This document shows, piece by piece, positions 38,498-51,800 of a DNA stretch of 64,000 nt. The translations under genes were made by a program, and so were the position numbers. Position 1 is the first letter of the stretch; every line of letters begins with the position of its first letter. The stretch is from contig OX419756.1 of assembly GCA_948567375.1 (NCBI GenBank), positions 38,454,333-38,518,332 of the forward strand. The letters are read 5' to 3'. Source of the stretch: Lunularia cruciata (Eukaryota; Streptophyta; Marchantiopsida; Lunulariales; Lunulariaceae). Below the pieces are notes generated by a model, which worked only from the letters and a program-made list of their open reading frames with translations, searched no databases and was not told the origin of the DNA.

Positions 38498-41155
38498 TCC
38501 TTTTATATGCTAGCTATATTAAGATGAAGTTTTGCATCCTTGCAATAAAATTAACATAGAATAATAGTTTCATCCATACATGTTGTAGATTAACAAGATC
38601 AAATATAAGCACCAAAAATTCTTATAAAAAGATGCCACAAGATACAAGAGTTAAAGATGACTCTTGATGTAAGAGATGTAAGAGATCAAGTATATATTCT
38701 ATGAATTCACCATAATTATCAATCAAAATGTTGGTATATAAACCATAATGTATTAACCATAAGTTTGTGATCATGTATACAATCATAAACCAACATCATT
38801 GACGGGAAGAGAGACTCAAGCTTTAAAACATTAAGTTTGAATTTAAACTTGGAGACTTCCATATTATTTCAAATACACTTTTTTATCTTCTGGATCTATA
38901 TGTAATGTTGTTGGATCTATAACTTTTCCCAATATCAATCTAGTATAAGAGAAGGAGTATAATTAAAAGTACCTAAAAAAATGGCAGGGAGATTCCTTAC
39001 TCTAACTAGATTCAATGATATTGTTATTTTGAAGTATGACTATACTTTGTTTTCCATCACAAATAATTTTTTATACAAGAAAAATCATATATACATATTA
39101 TACACGAACTTGCTATTTATTTTTCTCAATTGCAAGAAGCAAATGATTTTACATTCTCAAGTAATCTTGGAGTAGATAAGACTTCTAATCATCTCCAATG
39201 TTCTTAACGATCAGCAAGACTTTTACGCTTTTTTTCCTATAAAAGCTACCAAAGGAATAAGACTTCAAATTTCAAAACCCACCAGTCCTCTCCCGCTTGT
39301 CTCCCCCAGCTATATTGCTAGTCCTACCTCACATTGGGAGCACATGAGCTTGGAACTCTTCATATCTCTCCTTATTACTATTCAAGCCTATACTAAAATT
39401 ATTATGTTGATGGATAAATTGAATAAGAAAATCCACTCACAGTCCATACAATGGATGCAATACAATTAGCAAAGATCTACTTTGACATTATGTTTTTCAT
39501 CATAGTGTTCAAAGAGTACTTAAATTTGATCACAACCCATGCTTCCTTGGAAAATTTTGGCAACTTTTATTCAGGATTTTAGGTCTTAAATGTGCCATTC
39601 CATTGCTTATCACACACAAATAGATCGTCAGATTGAAAATGAAAGCCATACCTTGGAATGCATACTCTGCACATTTGTGGATTGTAACCTCAATGATTGA
39701 AATAATCTACTTCTAGCGATGAAATTTGCCACAACATTCAAGTCAAGAATTATTAGATTTTCTTTCTTCTTTTGTAATACGGACGAGACCACTTAGTTCA
39801 GCTTAATAGCTTGTTCAATATCCATCTTCTAATGTTACTATTATTTTCACTTTCTTATTCACCTTATCTTACCTAAGGAGCCAAAGTTATTTACCTATTC
39901 TCCAAAATAATCAAAAATAATAGATTGATACCTACCATTATGACCTTTCTTTTGTTATTGGCTAAAATGTTAACAACTAACTTTACAAGGAAGAAAATAT
40001 CAATATAAACTTTACTAGAAAGTAGAGGATCTACCTATTATTACAACCAAGATTATCTCTACAATTGCATTCCACAAAAAAATAGTAGAAATAAAGAGAT
40101 GTGAATCATTATGGTATCTCTAGCCGTTTGTAGAAGTACCTTTGAATGTTATAGTTGCTATAGAATCGGAATCAAAATTAATCAATCTAGAAAATATTTA
40201 AGATTCATATATTAAGCATATCGATTAGCACAATCTACAACTCTTTTTTATCAGATGGTTCAAATTATGTACGGTTTCTCAAGAAAATAATGGAGGAATA
40301 TCTGAGAATTTCCATCTTAGGACAATCTTATCTTGAAAAGTAGAGCTTAGGTAGTTTTATCTCTCGAATTTGTGCAAATTTCTCAAAATAAGGTATTATT
40401 CCAGTTCCATTGATTTCTTTTATCCATGTACTTGAAATTAGTACTTCTATAATAGTGAAATTCAAGAGATACAAATATCCAGAACTCTAATTTTACAAAA
40501 CAACCCAATAAAAGTGAGTAGTTCAAATTTTAGTCATCTACTCAAATACCATTCATACACCATATTTTGATTAGTTGGATGAGTCAAGAAAAACTCAAAG
40601 GTTTTGTAAAACACAGGAAAGTTCAGTTGATTTGATTCTTGGTTCTTGTGCGAGGCATCAACGCTTGCACATTTTTCATTCGCCACCAATATATTCGACG
40701 GACAGTTTTTGCGGGGCCCGAAACTTACAATGTTTTCCACTAAGTGGGCTAGAATGATACTTGAACCCATTGTATGCACTTCGTGATCATGATTCGGGAA
40801 CATATACTAGAATATTGATACAAATCAACTTAAGTGTGTTTTGGAAACATGTGTAGATTCTTGATCCAATACTACCATGTGCACATGGCAAACGAGCAAT
40901 TGGGCAGGTTGAAGGAAAACAGAAGAGGAGGTCCAATTACGTTAGAGAAGTGATGGTCAAAATCTGGGAGGTTGTTGCGAGGATCAAATACTGGATGGAA
41001 GGTTGTTCTTATGCTAACAGCATGAAAGGTGTAGTTTACACGTCTCATCAATCGAGTAGAATTATATTGTGCGGATCCCTCGGGAACAACTATTTGGAGA
41101 GAGAATAGGATGAAACCTGTTCTATTTGAGGGTAAGCTCCAGAGTAGAGTTGCTT
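38498..41155. other. Region without recognised gene
   Basis: AT-rich to about 40.5 kb, then GC rises. Open frames at 40803-40534 and 41183-40872 on the minus strand have no recognised family. The latter overlaps the possible terminal exon at 41212-41156 in another frame. Confidence 0.4.
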
Positions 41156-41440
41156 TTAGTGCCATTTCCCCGAGCTCCAGCATATCACAATAACATTCTC
41201 AAATAGCGCAGCCTGCAACATAACATTGATCGTTATACTGTATCAACATGTGATGGTTGAGTCCTCTTCCAATTCAACTTCTATCATGCATGATGATTAA
41301 ATCGTATTCGTGTTCAAGTGATCAAACATGCAGTGGTAGATATTTTACCTTCCTCCTGGACTGTTCTGGAACATCCTCGATCTTCTGACTCTTGAGCTTG
41401 GTCCTCTCGGTATCTCCCGTATCATCTCCAGATTTCAAGC
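41156..41440 (-). CDS. Possible last two exons of an unidentified gene
   Basis: A segment 41440-41349 has a CAG acceptor, an AG|GTAAAA donor and one frame open throughout (reading LKSGDDTGDTERTKLKSQKI and so on, hydrophilic and charged). The next CAG acceptor opens 41212-41156, in-phase, reading AALFENVIVICWSSGKWH then TAA. Upstream exons were not found and I recognise no family. Similar fortuitous splice-like signals occur by chance, so this is weak. A further minus frame at 41952-41719 might be an upstream piece. Confidence 0.22.
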
Positions 41441-41518
41441 CTGGTCTATTATGATATAATTGTTTGTCAGGACTGTTCAATGACAAGACAAATCCTTAGG
41501 TGCAAGACCAAACGAAAG

Positions 41519-41579
41519 CGGTATCGATGTTTCAAGCTCTTGAAACATCGATACCGATGAGCTTGAAACATCGATACCG
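41519..41579. repeat. Perfect 18-bp palindrome plus a third copy
   Basis: CGGTATCGATGTTTCAAG (41519-41536) and CTTGAAACATCGATACCG (41539-41556) are exact reverse complements separated by only CT. The right arm then recurs exactly at 41562-41579 as a direct copy. The DNA can extrude as a cruciform. No coding content. Confidence 0.97.
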
Positions 41580-42289
41580 ATGTCGCCAATTACTGCTGCG
41601 GATTAGGCGAACCGGAATGCGATCCCACTACACATATCCTCACCTCACAGAGATCTGGAGTTCCTATCATTAATCTACAGTACAGTTTAGGTTATCGGCG
41701 TTGCATATCAAACCGAACTTAATGGCAGGAATGGAAAGTGCACCCCAAAGGGCCGTGGATTTGGTAGCACACACCTCTTGTCAGATGAAGGACTCTAAGA
41801 CATCCAGTCTGCACAACGTAGAATTCCTTTTTGGCATTTGAAAATCCATCCTTTCCTGTTTTTAAGAGCAGAGGGACAGTCTCCGCAGACGAATTCCATG
41901 TAACTAACAAAGAAGTTTCCAATATCAGTTGTTCCACGATACTGCACCACACATCTGGAGTCTACCCAGAGATGGACTTAAGAGTATCCAACTTTGGCAC
42001 ATCGACTTAACGACACCCCAAGTTGGCAGGAAGACTTAACAGTCCGCTTTTAGCTACATGGCATGCGAGTCCTACTTGGCACCTAATTTCACTAACAACT
42101 GCACTGTGTTCTTCTAATTCCTCACTGTAGTTCCAAGATCCAATTCCACATAGAACATGATCGGTCTTTTTGTTATCGTGGTAGCTCGAAAATGGACAGC
42201 AATCACCGGTAATTGAGGACTTTCTAATTGACTGTCACTTAAATATTTTGGAGCACAATGATTGATCTTCAATTTGCATCGAAATGTCA

Positions 42290-42800
42290 TCTATGTCCGG
42301 CTTGGCCCGGAATGCTGGGTGGATGTGTGGAACAGTGAATTTGAAATCCAACATTTAAACAGACTTCCGGACTGGATTTCAGCTCGGAGCGGAAAGGAAT
42401 AAACTACAAATTTGAACGAATAATTCGACCGAAGTTGCGGCCAGACTGGACCTCAACCAGAACCAAAACAATCGAGAACTTTCTAGCCGGACGGAAAATT
42501 CGGTCCGAATTCAAGCCCGAAGCACAATAACTTAAATTTACGGGCAGCACAGGACTTAGATTTTCGGGTTGGATGGAGAAGTTCGACCCGAAGTTTGGAC
42601 CTTAGGTTCAGCCATAGGACTCGTGCTCTCGACGGGGAGTTACGTAAATAACCGGAACTCATCGAAACAAATTGAACTTTTGGAACTGCCGGGGAGTTCC
42701 GGCGCGATTAGGATTTAGCCAAAACTTAGACCGGAGTTCATCCAGAGAAAATTAGACTGTCCAGCCTGATACTCATTTCGGCCCAGCGAAATGACTAGAA
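42290..42800. repeat. Diffuse CCGGA/TTCGG-rich tract
   Basis: Words such as CCGGAC, TTCCGG, CCCGAA, TTCGGTCCGAA and CGGAA recur many times without a strict period, in a background where CpG is otherwise rare. It looks like an eroded short-period repeat. No gene was recognised between 41.6 and 42.9 kb. Confidence 0.4.
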
Positions 42801-42904
42801 ATTCGACTCAACATTACGCGAGGAAACCGAAAATTTCGAGGTAAAAGCATTTGTCCAAAATGTTTCGTTCCACCAAAATGTAGTGTCTGCCTGCCTATAT
42901 TTTG

Positions 42905-43212
42905 TGTGTGCTCTATAGAGTGCAGTGGTTTGTTCAATCCATGGGAGAACAATCACATCACACTAAGTGATGTTTCTTAGGATGTAGACCACACAACTTG
43001 CATATTGCCGATATCTTAAGTGCAGTGGTGTAGATTTCTCATATAGACTCTATTGGGCTTAGCCCCATTATACCTTTTTCATCTCTCCCTTGTGAAGCTT
43101 GATATAGACTCTACCGGGACTTAGCCCCATTATACCTTTTTTTCATCTCTCCATTGTGGGGGCTTGATGGGGTCTTCCATTCCTTCATTTTTTTCTACGC
43201 GGTCGTCCATTT
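42905..43212 (+). mobile_element. 5'-truncated LINE 3' end, plus orientation
   Basis: Colinear with the reverse complement of about 60885-61140 of the larger LINE. Shared landmarks are ATCCAT.GGAG.ACAATCACAT, GTGATGTTTCTT.GGATG, GATATCTTA.GTG, GATTTCTCATA.AGACTCTA, GGCTTAGCCCCAT and the tail GGGTCTTCC.ATTCCTTCATTTT and CTACGCGGTCG. Only the last part of the ORF and the 3' UTR are present. Within the UTR a segment of about 70 bp (TAGACTCTA..GGG..TTAGCCCCATTATACC) is tandemly duplicated. Confidence 0.88.
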
Positions 43213-43920
43213 TCCGATATTTGGTTTGTACTGTGTAGGTAGAAAATCTTGCCAAGAACATTACCTGCCAACACGGAGCCATTGCCAACAAAGAAGAAGA
43301 GATGACACGGTGGACCACGTGGCATTCCTTCGCTGTTAAATCGTCTTGCCAACTTGGGGTGCCCGTTAAGTCTACGTGCCAAAGTTGGAGTTCTATTAAG
43401 TCCCAGTCCCTGACAGTCTTGCCCGGGGGCATGCAGAAAATCTCATCGTAATCTGCATGCGATTCGACGATCGTGAAGAATCGCAAGATTCTGCTGTCTT
43501 CGCGGATTGCAGAGACTGTTGTCGACCATGGATCTTATGATTGCACATGCTACATAAAAGTACATCAGGGCGGAAGGATCGTACTTCAGTCAATATGCCA
43601 TGGGGTTGATGGCGAAGACGAAATTACCCTCGCTACATTTATTCACGTTTCAACAGGTTTCGTTATAAACAGCAGTATCTTATCGTTAACGACAGTAGAG
43701 TCGTAAACGCGTTCGACCGATTATGAAGCTCATTGGCAGCGGCAAAATCCCAGTTCTCCGAAGGCTTTGCTGAGGTGACCCGGAACTAGTGAGTGTACCA
43801 CATCGCTAGGTCCGCAATCTCCTGTCAGGCCCCTTCTTCTCCAGTGTTTCAGTATGCTCTGGTGCTGTCCCCCGGAAGGACTCTGCTCATGCGAAATATT
43901 GAGCTGCTTACGAAATGACA
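43213..43920. other. Region without recognised gene
   Basis: Unique-looking DNA of moderate GC. Several frames of 60-120 codons overlap on both strands (for example 43486-43130 minus, which runs through the LINE tail), so none is convincing. Confidence 0.45.
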
Positions 43921-44062
43921 TTTAGGCGAACAAGCCAACTCTTCTCCACGTTCTTGTATCTTCAAGCGGGTTTCTTGTATCTTGTCCCGCTAAGTTTCTT
44001 GTATCCAGCCAACTCTTCTCCACTTTCTGTAGGCGAACAAGCCAACTCTTCTCCACTTTGCA
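43921..44062. repeat. Short interspersed direct repeats
   Basis: TAGGCGAACAAGCCAACTCT extended by TCTCCAC occurs at 43922 and 44032. GCCAACTCTTCTCCACT also occurs at about 44007, and TTTCTTGTATC occurs three times between 43950 and 44010. The pattern suggests replication slippage over units of about 25-110 bp. The frames through it are repeat artefacts. Confidence 0.85.
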
Positions 44063-45313
44063 GCAGGGGACAACAAAAATTACACTCCGCTTGGCTAGAA
44101 TGACTAGAACTACAGGGACGGCCCTGGTACAGTCATACAACCATAGTGACAAGGTGATATTAACCGTCCCAAATGTGACGGACGACATCTCGATGACCTG
44201 TTGCGGGCCAATAGTCAAGCGGAGGGGAATTTTAGTTGTCCCCTTGAATATAAGAACATGGAACTTCTTTGTGTTTCATGTGTAGTACATGTCAAACAAT
44301 CATATCCTCACTTATCACTCGTAAGGACAGTCGCCCGCAAGAGATCCACATAGAAAGGTTATATATCAGCGTCATCACCATAAATGCTCATATCATAACT
44401 CTCTCGACATATAGGTACTAAAACTCTTTCCATACAGATCTAGTACCTGTATTATCATAGATATTTTGTTTCTGTTGATGTTCGATAGAGTTTAATTACT
44501 GGATAACAGAATTGACCTGGACCTTTGTGGTAATCCCGACGAGTGCTGACCTCTTTCAGAGATAACCTGAGTGACGACTAAATATCATGATCGCCTGTTT
44601 GAACCCCTCAGAAATTGCAATCGAATTTCTCCTCAGCCGTGCGTTTATCTTGTTTCAAGTAAAAACTAGTGGTCATCGAATTGACGATGATCTCAAAATG
44701 TGTATTCTTGTTGACGATCGGAACGAGAGAATGATTCCTTCCAGGTACATCGCGCAATTACAGTCGGATACTCCGTGCCAAGTTACCCTGGAAAAGTTCA
44801 AAATATAGAGGTTAGTACAGTCAGCTCATCCGCTCAGGGAAGATCGATAGAATTAAATTGAAAAGATAATACGATTGACCGCATTGCATAACAGGTACGA
44901 TCAATAGGTCTTTCACATTGATGCATTCATGATCAAATAACATCAATATTTAAACTACAGGTAGAAACAAACATTTCACATGATGCACTTATCTTCAAAC
45001 TCAATCCAAAGGTATAAAGTCTATAGCCCAAATTCGAAGCAAATACATGCCTGGGATCTGATCAACTAAAGAAAAGTACAATAAACCTTTCGGATAATCA
45101 TCCAAAAAGTGGAACCAACTTACAGTGATTAAAAAGACAAGAAAAAGAATTCTCTCAATCAAAACTGCGTCATTGGAGGTCGAGAATCTCAAGGCCTGTA
45201 ACTGATTCTTGACGGGCCTATCAAATATAAGCCTATCAAAACAGGCAAATTACTTCCTTCCCATCGGAAAAGTTGGTTCCCAAAGCATCATGGTTATATG
45301 TGAACACCGCTCT
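44063..45313. other. 3' flank of separase, no recognised gene
   Basis: Contains the presumed 3' UTR and downstream region of the minus-strand separase gene. Frames such as 44587-44808 plus and 45192-45001 minus have no support. No obvious AATAAA-type signal was found close to the stop. Confidence 0.45.
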
Positions 45314-45834
45314 TTAATGGACCTGCTTCCTTAAACCTGTTGGTACTCCATAACACACAGGTGAAGCACCAATTAAGTATGGTAACCTGCAAGCGTTCCT
45401 ACTTTGCCCAACGGCAGAGCTCATCCGCACTGTCTCAACTGTGTCCACTTTAAAGCACACTTTGCTTACTATTTGTGCATGGCGATAACTCCCTGTCTCA
45501 ACTATTTCATCTGCAGTTGATACCTGTGTCATAGCTTGTTCACATTCGCCCAGATCGCTAATCGCCTGTTTAAAATCATGCTTCCCAACCGACTCGAGTT
45601 CCAGAGACATCCATTTGTGCAACAGAAATTTACTGAACCGATCTATGTCTCCGTCAGTCACGTCCCACAAATTGGCGATAACTGAAGGGCATCCTCCCAT
45701 CAGGTACGACTGAACAGTACCAAACGGTTCGTATTGACCGCGAGGGTACAGTCGACCGCTACTACAGCCCATGAGCAAAGTCGCAGCACATTGATCTAGC
45801 TCCCGTATAAATCTCTCTGGCAAAAATTGGTCCC
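45314..45834 (-). other. ESP1: Separase terminal exon with catalytic cysteine
   Basis: Opens after CAG at 45835-45837 and completes the glycine of GHGSG. It continues DQFLPERFIRELDQCAATLL then MGCSSG, with the nucleophile Cys at 45764-45766. GGCPSVIANLWDVTDGDIDR follows, the usual separase substrate-pocket block, and the conserved C-terminus before the stop at 45314-45316. No catalytic residue is lost. Confidence 0.95.
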
Positions 45835-48800
45835 CTGCTCTCGAGAAAACGTCAAGACATAAGCTCATTAATACCTCAGTAATCGCGAGTTGTTCAGAGT
45901 ACGGAAGACGCTGCAAAATATGAAAGGACAGTGAACCGCTAAGGAATCAAACATGATGAGGGTTTCGATCTGTAAGGGTTTGGAGAATTACCACTCCCAT
46001 GACCTAAATATACGAAGAGGTCAAAATCTTGAAGGCCTTTCTTATACTCTTCCGCGGTTGGTGGTGTGCCTGCCTTACCCTGGTTATGTACAAGGGACAA
46101 GAACGATCAATGCTCTGACGCTGTGATTCACGTAGCACATAATACAATAACTTTTCCAGCAAACGAGGCCTTCTAGGAAAAGGAAAAGGAAAAGGAAAAG
46201 ACACGAATGGAGGATTGACTACCTTCCATCCCGGCTGCTGCATGAACCAATCTTCAAACGATGTTTGTGTACTTCTTAGATCGCCACTTGGATTCAGAAT
46301 GTAAAAGGTGTTAAAGGGATTTATGAAAGTCACTTCCAGAGAAGGATCAAGAGTCATGTTGGTCGAGGCACACTTCGAGACTCCGGTCGCCTTCCTCTCA
46401 ACCATTTCCCGGTTTCTTTCACCCTCCTTGTGCACGAGTTGGACATCGTCAGGATGATCATGTTCGTGCTGGATGTAGACAGCATGAACATTACCCAAGG
46501 ATGGCATGCGATATACTTCATAATCTCTCAATATAGGCAAACTTTCCCAAGGAAATACCTGATACAAGCAACCAAAGTAAGTCCAACACAGCAACGTTGC
46601 GAAAGTATAGCTTCCATAGACACCATCGCGTTCTCACAGTATCCATCGCACCGTGAAACTTCCCTAGAACTTGAAGTCCAACAGAACTTCTCGTTTCTCC
46701 TACACTTTAAATCTCATTCGCGCATACATCAATCTGGAATGTCATCGTGTACCTGAGCATCTGAATCCAGAATAAGTTGGATCGGCTGTCTCCTCACAGG
46801 AAGGTCGGGAATCTGGAGGTCTTCCCTGATCATTCTGGAGATAATATCCGAAACACTTTTATCCTTCTTTCCTGATTGACTTTTCGGCTGTCTCCTTGAA
46901 CGTCTTCTCTCAGTACTTTCCTCACCTAGAACCTCTGTCCGCTTTGAAGAGAGGTATAAGTAATTGAATGCTGCACGAAATGATTGAGTTACTCGTTGTA
47001 GCTGTTCATACCTCGAAATCTCAGCTTCCTTCCATCTACAACTACATCCCGCTTGACACTCAGCATTCAGGTCGCACCGGCAGTAATCCTTCCATCCCAA
47101 CATCTCGGCAATTGCTCTTTCGAGTTGGAAATTCGTGAAAGAGCCGACCCCTTGCAAAAGATACTTAACTACAGTAAAATTTAAAGTTTTCATCCTCCCT
47201 TCTTGTCGTTTTGAAGCGGTTATAGACAACAGCAACTTTAACAGGTGGTCTCCGAAGAGCTCAAAGGATTTGGTCGATGCTGCCAACTTTGGCTCCCCAA
47301 GAAAAAGACATTTATAAGTACCCAACCATGAATCTTCAACCTTCCTGTGTGCAAAGGTAGTAGAAAATGAAAGACAGGTAAGTAGCCGTAATCACCGCAA
47401 AGGCTTCACATGAGAACACAATCTTTCACCTGATTCTGAAGACGCGGTGATATCGACAGCTATATCACACATGTGCAGAAAATGCACATGTGTAGAAAAT
47501 GACCGAAGTGTCGAAACAAGGAAGTAGGCAGTCCGCCGTGCTTCAAATGGAAGGATATGCGTAAGAAGGGCAAACGCTACCGTGTCCCCGACAGATGAAC
47601 TAGTTTGACACTAAAGAATATCCTAGCCATCTTTTGGGAGCAGGGTGCAGTAATCTTTCTATGAGATACATAAGGGCAAGAGGTGAACAGCACAGTGACA
47701 CCTTACCTGATCAGCGCTTCAAGCCTTCCATCCAGTTGCATCCTCCACTTCCACCACATGCTTTTATCCTCTGTTGTAGCAACAGGATGAGAACCAGATG
47801 TCGATCGTCGACTCTCTTCCAGAACTGATTCAAATTCCACTGCAACCTTTTGTAATATGGTTTGCTTCCGCTTTTGGGAATAATCCATAGCCTGTATTTC
47901 ACCACAGTCTTCCTCTGAACTGGAGTGCTCTTCGTCGTCAGTCAAGTAGTAAGGATTTGATGAAGATTCCCCTGCATTTGCACTTCTGAAGTCGTCCACT
48001 TTACCAGAGCATGAGTGTAGTTTAGTAAGGGAATCCGTACAATATATAGCAAGCCTGATAAAGCATCCTTCCTCGTTAGTGCCTAGCTGTAAAGCGTGGC
48101 TAGTTATCTGCCGACGAAGCTAGATCGAAGAAATCATAGCTTGAGAGGAAATATTATATCTTGAATATTTCTGTGGTGATGTCTATATCCTGGCTCACGT
48201 CTTTAAACCATGGAAGTCCTGTGTGATACGTATTCAACTTTCTAAGCAAATCTAGACGATTATCAACCGAGAGCGGAAAGAAGTTCTTACTTGCTTTAAG
48301 AGGTGCTACAGGTAGCAGTACTACTACGGGTGTAGATCCTTTACTGAAGCGTGTTACGAGAAGCCAAACCGTTGCACCGGGACAGCTTTCAGCAGTCGGA
48401 AAGCAAGTTCCTCTTAGCAAGTTCACGTCTTGTTCGTCCACAAAACTTACACAGCAAGCAGAAAGTGGAGGTATACTGTCCAGAAAAGCTTTTACGTGAC
48501 CTTCTATCGTCTCCATAGTCACTGGAAGGACTCTGTTGCAAAGCAGTAAAAATTGCATCAGGGACAAGTGGCGCACTTCAGTGAACATCAAACTGCTGCG
48601 ATATCCTGCACTGGACGTTGTCCCTGATTGCTGTCCTCCACATTCAGGTTTATTCTAGGAGACAACTGACGTTAATCTTCAAGGATATGCAGTACCGATC
48701 GTGTTTCAAGAATTTAGTATTCAAGTTATAACTTAGTACTGTAACTAGCCCCCACGACCATTTAGCCCTGTTAATTTACATTGGTACCAATACACCAAGA

Positions 48801-51800
48801 CATAAGATATGAATGTATTCGCCACCTAGTACTCGTAGCAGCCACATTCAACAATCCAACACAGACAAAAAATGAAAATATATTTCGTGCCTAGTAAGAG
48901 TCAACAGACGTCAGATTGGAATACGTAGCAAACCTCAGTGCTTGTCGCATACTTTGTAGACACTCACTTGAAAAGGATTGCAGTGAGGACTGCGATAAGA
49001 AAAATCAACGTTTTTGTTACAGGAATAACCGACATCATCCCATGAAACTATGAAGTAATAAAAAAATTAGTGCTCACACGGGAAGCAAGAATCTCAATGC
49101 ACCAAGGTGGTTTCTTGTATTTTGCCCACTTAAGCAATATCCTGTACCTGGGGATTCAGAGGAGTTTCACCCAGTTTTGAATCCAGGACTGCAAGATGCT
49201 GCTGGCGCATTGTTGTTCCCAGTGATATTTGATGGAAATAGGCGGCTATTTCTACGGCTTCAAAAGCCGATGATGCCAGCCCCGGTCTTAGAATTGGGCT
49301 TTCATGGGGAACTTCCACGTAGAGGAGAGCCAGCAATTTTGAAATCTGCAGGCATACCAATTTTGCAGATGATTACGTAGCTTGAACAGTAAACATGGTT
49401 CAGTTTGACAAATCGAACCCAACGCTAACAGCTTCTACAACCAACAGCACAAAACAAATGCACACTTCCTGAGCTTCACAAGGAAAGAAGAAAATTTGCT
49501 TCTGGTAATATGCTTACCTTGCGAAGTAGTGGTGGAACCTGATGGCATAGCGAGAAAGCTCTGTAGAGTTTATCCACGATCTCCAGCTTGTGTACCTCTA
49601 CACTATCACTTCCTCGTCTGGACGACTTTTTTCTGTGCATGTGAGCGGTATCGAGATTTAGGTAAAGTTGCTACGAATTTTCTTGGGCACCTTTACTCCT
49701 GAAGTTGAACTACTGAAATGTTCTGTAATTCTTGTCGCCTTCCCTTTAACATGACCCTCCAGTATCCCCAGCGTCAGTTGCAACTAACTTAGTTCATAGG
49801 TGGGACGAATTACAGAGAACAGCTTTAGAAGACGCCCCAAAGCGCAGACTAACCTTGAGCATTCATCAAGCTGGCGTTTGTACAGGGATAAACGGCTCAT
49901 ATGATACAAGATTGCACCCTCCTCTAGGGGAGCAAGGCTAAAATCATGACAACCGCACGACAAACACCTGCCAAAAATGGTCGAGACTCCCTTTCGAAGG
50001 GCTTCAGCAACTTCGTTCAGCTCTTCCAGATGAATGAGACATTTCCCTGCTTAGAAGCATTAAGCTACAAATTACTCAAATGGAGATGGAAACAAGTACC
50101 GTGTGACAGACACATAAGTAAGTAACTGGATGTATCACTGCAGACAATGGTATTCTAGACTACATTTAGAGGACTCTTTGTCTACTCGGAGGTCCGCATG
50201 CAAATGAAAGAAGAACCCGTACCTCGTTGGAGAAGAACCCTGGCCAGCAATTTTCGGAAATGCTGATTCCACACAATAAGTGGCCGCTCTTCTATTGACA
50301 CTAGCTTTAGGGCTGATCCAATGGCTTGTATATTTACGGGATATCCTTCAGCAGTTTGAGTCATGCTGTTCCTGCTATCTTCTTTCTCAGTTTGTAAGTT
50401 GAACAACGGGTCCTTCTTGCTTTTCAAATTCTTTCTGGGAATTTTTGTATGGTCGGTGACTTTATCAGAAACAAGCTGCACAGCTGATTCGTTGCTCAAT
50501 CCATCATCAGCAGCTTTGACAACTGACCGCGTCCTCCTTCGTTGAGGTTTTGAGGGATTCTCATCTGCTGATAAAGAAGCCAAACTCAAGTCCTCACACA
50601 AGCCGTCCAAGGTCTCTTCGTGACTTTCACCGGGTCTAATGGGACTCACATTTGAAGTTTTTGCGTGCACGGACCTTCTCAGGCGAGGTTTTCTTGCTTT
50701 AAAAGCAGTTTTGCATTCTGGCTCACCTTCAACATCTGCCATAATCTTGTCGGAAATCGTTTTCCCGTGCTCTCGCAACGTACTGAGCAACACTTCCTTT
50801 TTGCTGTCTGAACTTCGAGGCGATCGAAAATCTCCTTCATGAGTGATACCGTCAAGGCCTTCTGATGATATAGACAGCGTCTCAGTTGCCAGTGTATATC
50901 GGTATACAGCATCTGTTAAAGTCTCAGCCGAGAAGAGCTTTAGAGCACCTGCCGAAAGGCTCCAGCTAAGGCCCTGTTGATGGACCCAGTTATGGCGTAC
51001 AAGATCTCCGATTCGCATTTCCAGTGTTGCCTTGCCTGCGATTAAACAAGATCGGCAAACTCCAGTAGAATCCAAGCTATCAAACGTCTGCTTTGCCCTA
51101 CTGAAATGGTTCTCCGCAGAATCCCACATATGCTTTTTCCTGTGCACCTCACCTAAAAGACCACGTAAAAAAACATAGCTTGTGTTCAGAAATATAAATA
51201 GGATGCCTATGGCGAGGGAGCCAAAGAGGACCACAATATGGCGTAATCAGAACTACCAACCTAGACATGAGTTGAACAGCCCAATAGCCATGGGCAGATT
51301 TTGGGCTGAGGCGATACGGTGACCCTCACGGAAGGCTCTTTCAGCTTCATCAACAGCGCCCATCTTCTCGTAGACAACCCCAACCTGGGAGTAAGACCAA
51401 TATTTGAATACATCGACGCAGTTAGTGAAGCCCTCAAGTGACCATAGATCATGCACTCATACTGGCCTGCAAATTATACCAGACAGAGAAGCTTCGAATC
51501 TACGGAGACGATAGAGTAGTGTCTCTAAGCGTACGCGATACGCATGCATGATCGGAATGCTATGTTGTTAAGCATCGCACGGAATACTAAACTGCTACAT
51601 GTCAGCTTGTTATTGAACCACAAGAAAGGTATCCTATGCATAGGACGTCTCCATGGTTACAGTAGGGACATAAAAATCAAGCTGGAGATAACATTTTAAC
51701 ATCGAACCATCAAAGAAACAGTGTGGACTAAAGTTCAAAAAGGTTGTAATAAATCTCACCACAACCTTACCTGCATCAAACTCTCTACATAATCTCCAAG

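Noticed and set aside
43130..43486. Minus-strand 118-codon ORF as a gene
   Set aside because: Runs through the antisense of a LINE tail and overlaps other frames without support.
51153..51234. Hydrophobic N-terminal extension of the 350-codon ORF as a membrane segment
   Set aside because: It is intron sequence read through; the exon begins at 51152 after TTTTAG.
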